From contig CH002783.1 of NCBI GenBank assembly GCA_000149265.1, forward strand, positions 278,181 through 342,180: 64,000 bases of DNA. Reading direction: 5' to 3'. Made by a program: the position numbers and the translations under genes. Shown here in pieces: positions 63,370 through 64,000 of this stretch. Position 1 is the stretch's first letter; each line of letters starts with the position of its first letter. The DNA is from Ciona savignyi (Eukaryota; Chordata; Ascidiacea; Phlebobranchia; Cionidae). The notes below the pieces were generated by a model that was given only the letters and a program-made list of their open reading frames with translations, did not search any database and was not told the origin of the DNA.

Positions 63370-64000
63370 TTTTACTTTATAAATGTAGAATATGATTTTT
63401 AAATGTAAAATACGACGTGATTGAGCTTTGGAAAAACTGTATAAACATTGGCCGACGTGGTAACCGATTTGATCACCCTATTGGAGCTCCTTTCGTATAC
63501 ACACATGGAAAAACACATATTGTTCTAACTTTTTTACAATTTTTATTTCATTTTATTGCATTATGTTTTTGACATGCATGTCATGTCGCCAGGTTATTGG
63601 GTACAACGGGTTATTATCCAATCAGGTTGAAATTTGTATCCTACCAGAAATCAATCCCACTGACTAGTGATCGGTCTCATTTACGCTTTAAACCAAGGAA
63701 AAGAAATGCCCATCGAATTGATTCTTGTGGAGGTGTAAGCTATTATGCTTTGAATATGAGGTGGCAAATTATATGGGTAAATTGTCCCAGGGAAACTCAC
63801 GGCAGTTGATAACATATTTTGTGCATTTACGGCCGTTGTGCGAATTTTCGGCGCCGATTAACCTTTGACATGTTGAATACTTTAGAAAGTTGTAGATGTA
63901 TAAAATAAACCAAGAAAGAAACAAATGGACTGTACATATTCCCATGTTACCAGGTAAAATCACTTAAAATGTACAATACACAAATAAATATAACACACAA
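63370..64000. other. Upstream flank of PMS1, nothing recognised
   Basis: AT-rich DNA with short open frames on both strands (63597-63809 plus, 63963-63769 minus) that lack motifs. Confidence 0.5.

Overview
The window looks like draft-assembly genomic DNA from an ascidian tunicate, most likely a Ciona species. It is AT-rich and intron-containing, has one 100-base gap of Ns, and carries a cluster of gonadotropin-releasing-hormone (GnRH) receptor genes of the ascidian kind plus tRNA-derived SINEs and small inverted-repeat elements. The species call is inference from protein recognition; no species-diagnostic sequence was compared.

Six multi-exon protein genes can be assembled by hand with consistent splice phases. 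From left to right: (1) a small secreted two-domain Kazal/follistatin-like protein on the minus strand (5456-9529, 4 exons, 260 aa); (2) GnRH receptor A on the minus strand (15780-23229, 8 exons, 393 aa); (3) GnRH receptor B on the plus strand (34094-39302, 8 exons, 415 aa); (4) GnRH receptor C on the plus strand (45318-51264, 8 exons, 424 aa); (5) a NEK11 kinase orthologue on the minus strand (53860-59739, 10 exons, 648 aa); (6) a PMS1 mismatch-repair orthologue on the minus strand (59945-62842, 2 exons, 905 codons), which carries an in-frame stop at codon 313.

The three receptors share the same intron positions and phases (0,1,0,0,1,0,2). B and C are close relatives, and part of them is almost identical across a splice site, which suggests gene conversion. 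PMS1 and NEK11 lie head to tail with 205 bases between stop and start. Strong splice acceptors sit just before the NEK11 start, as expected of an ascidian trans-spliced operon.

The remaining ~35 kb of intergenic and intronic DNA holds scattered repeats (SINEs, a MITE pair, a piggyBac-like remnant, short tandem repeats), a GC-rich island with two CRE sites at 14.6-15.7 kb, and a few open stretches whose coding status is unresolved. No rRNA, convincing tRNA gene or CRISPR array was seen.
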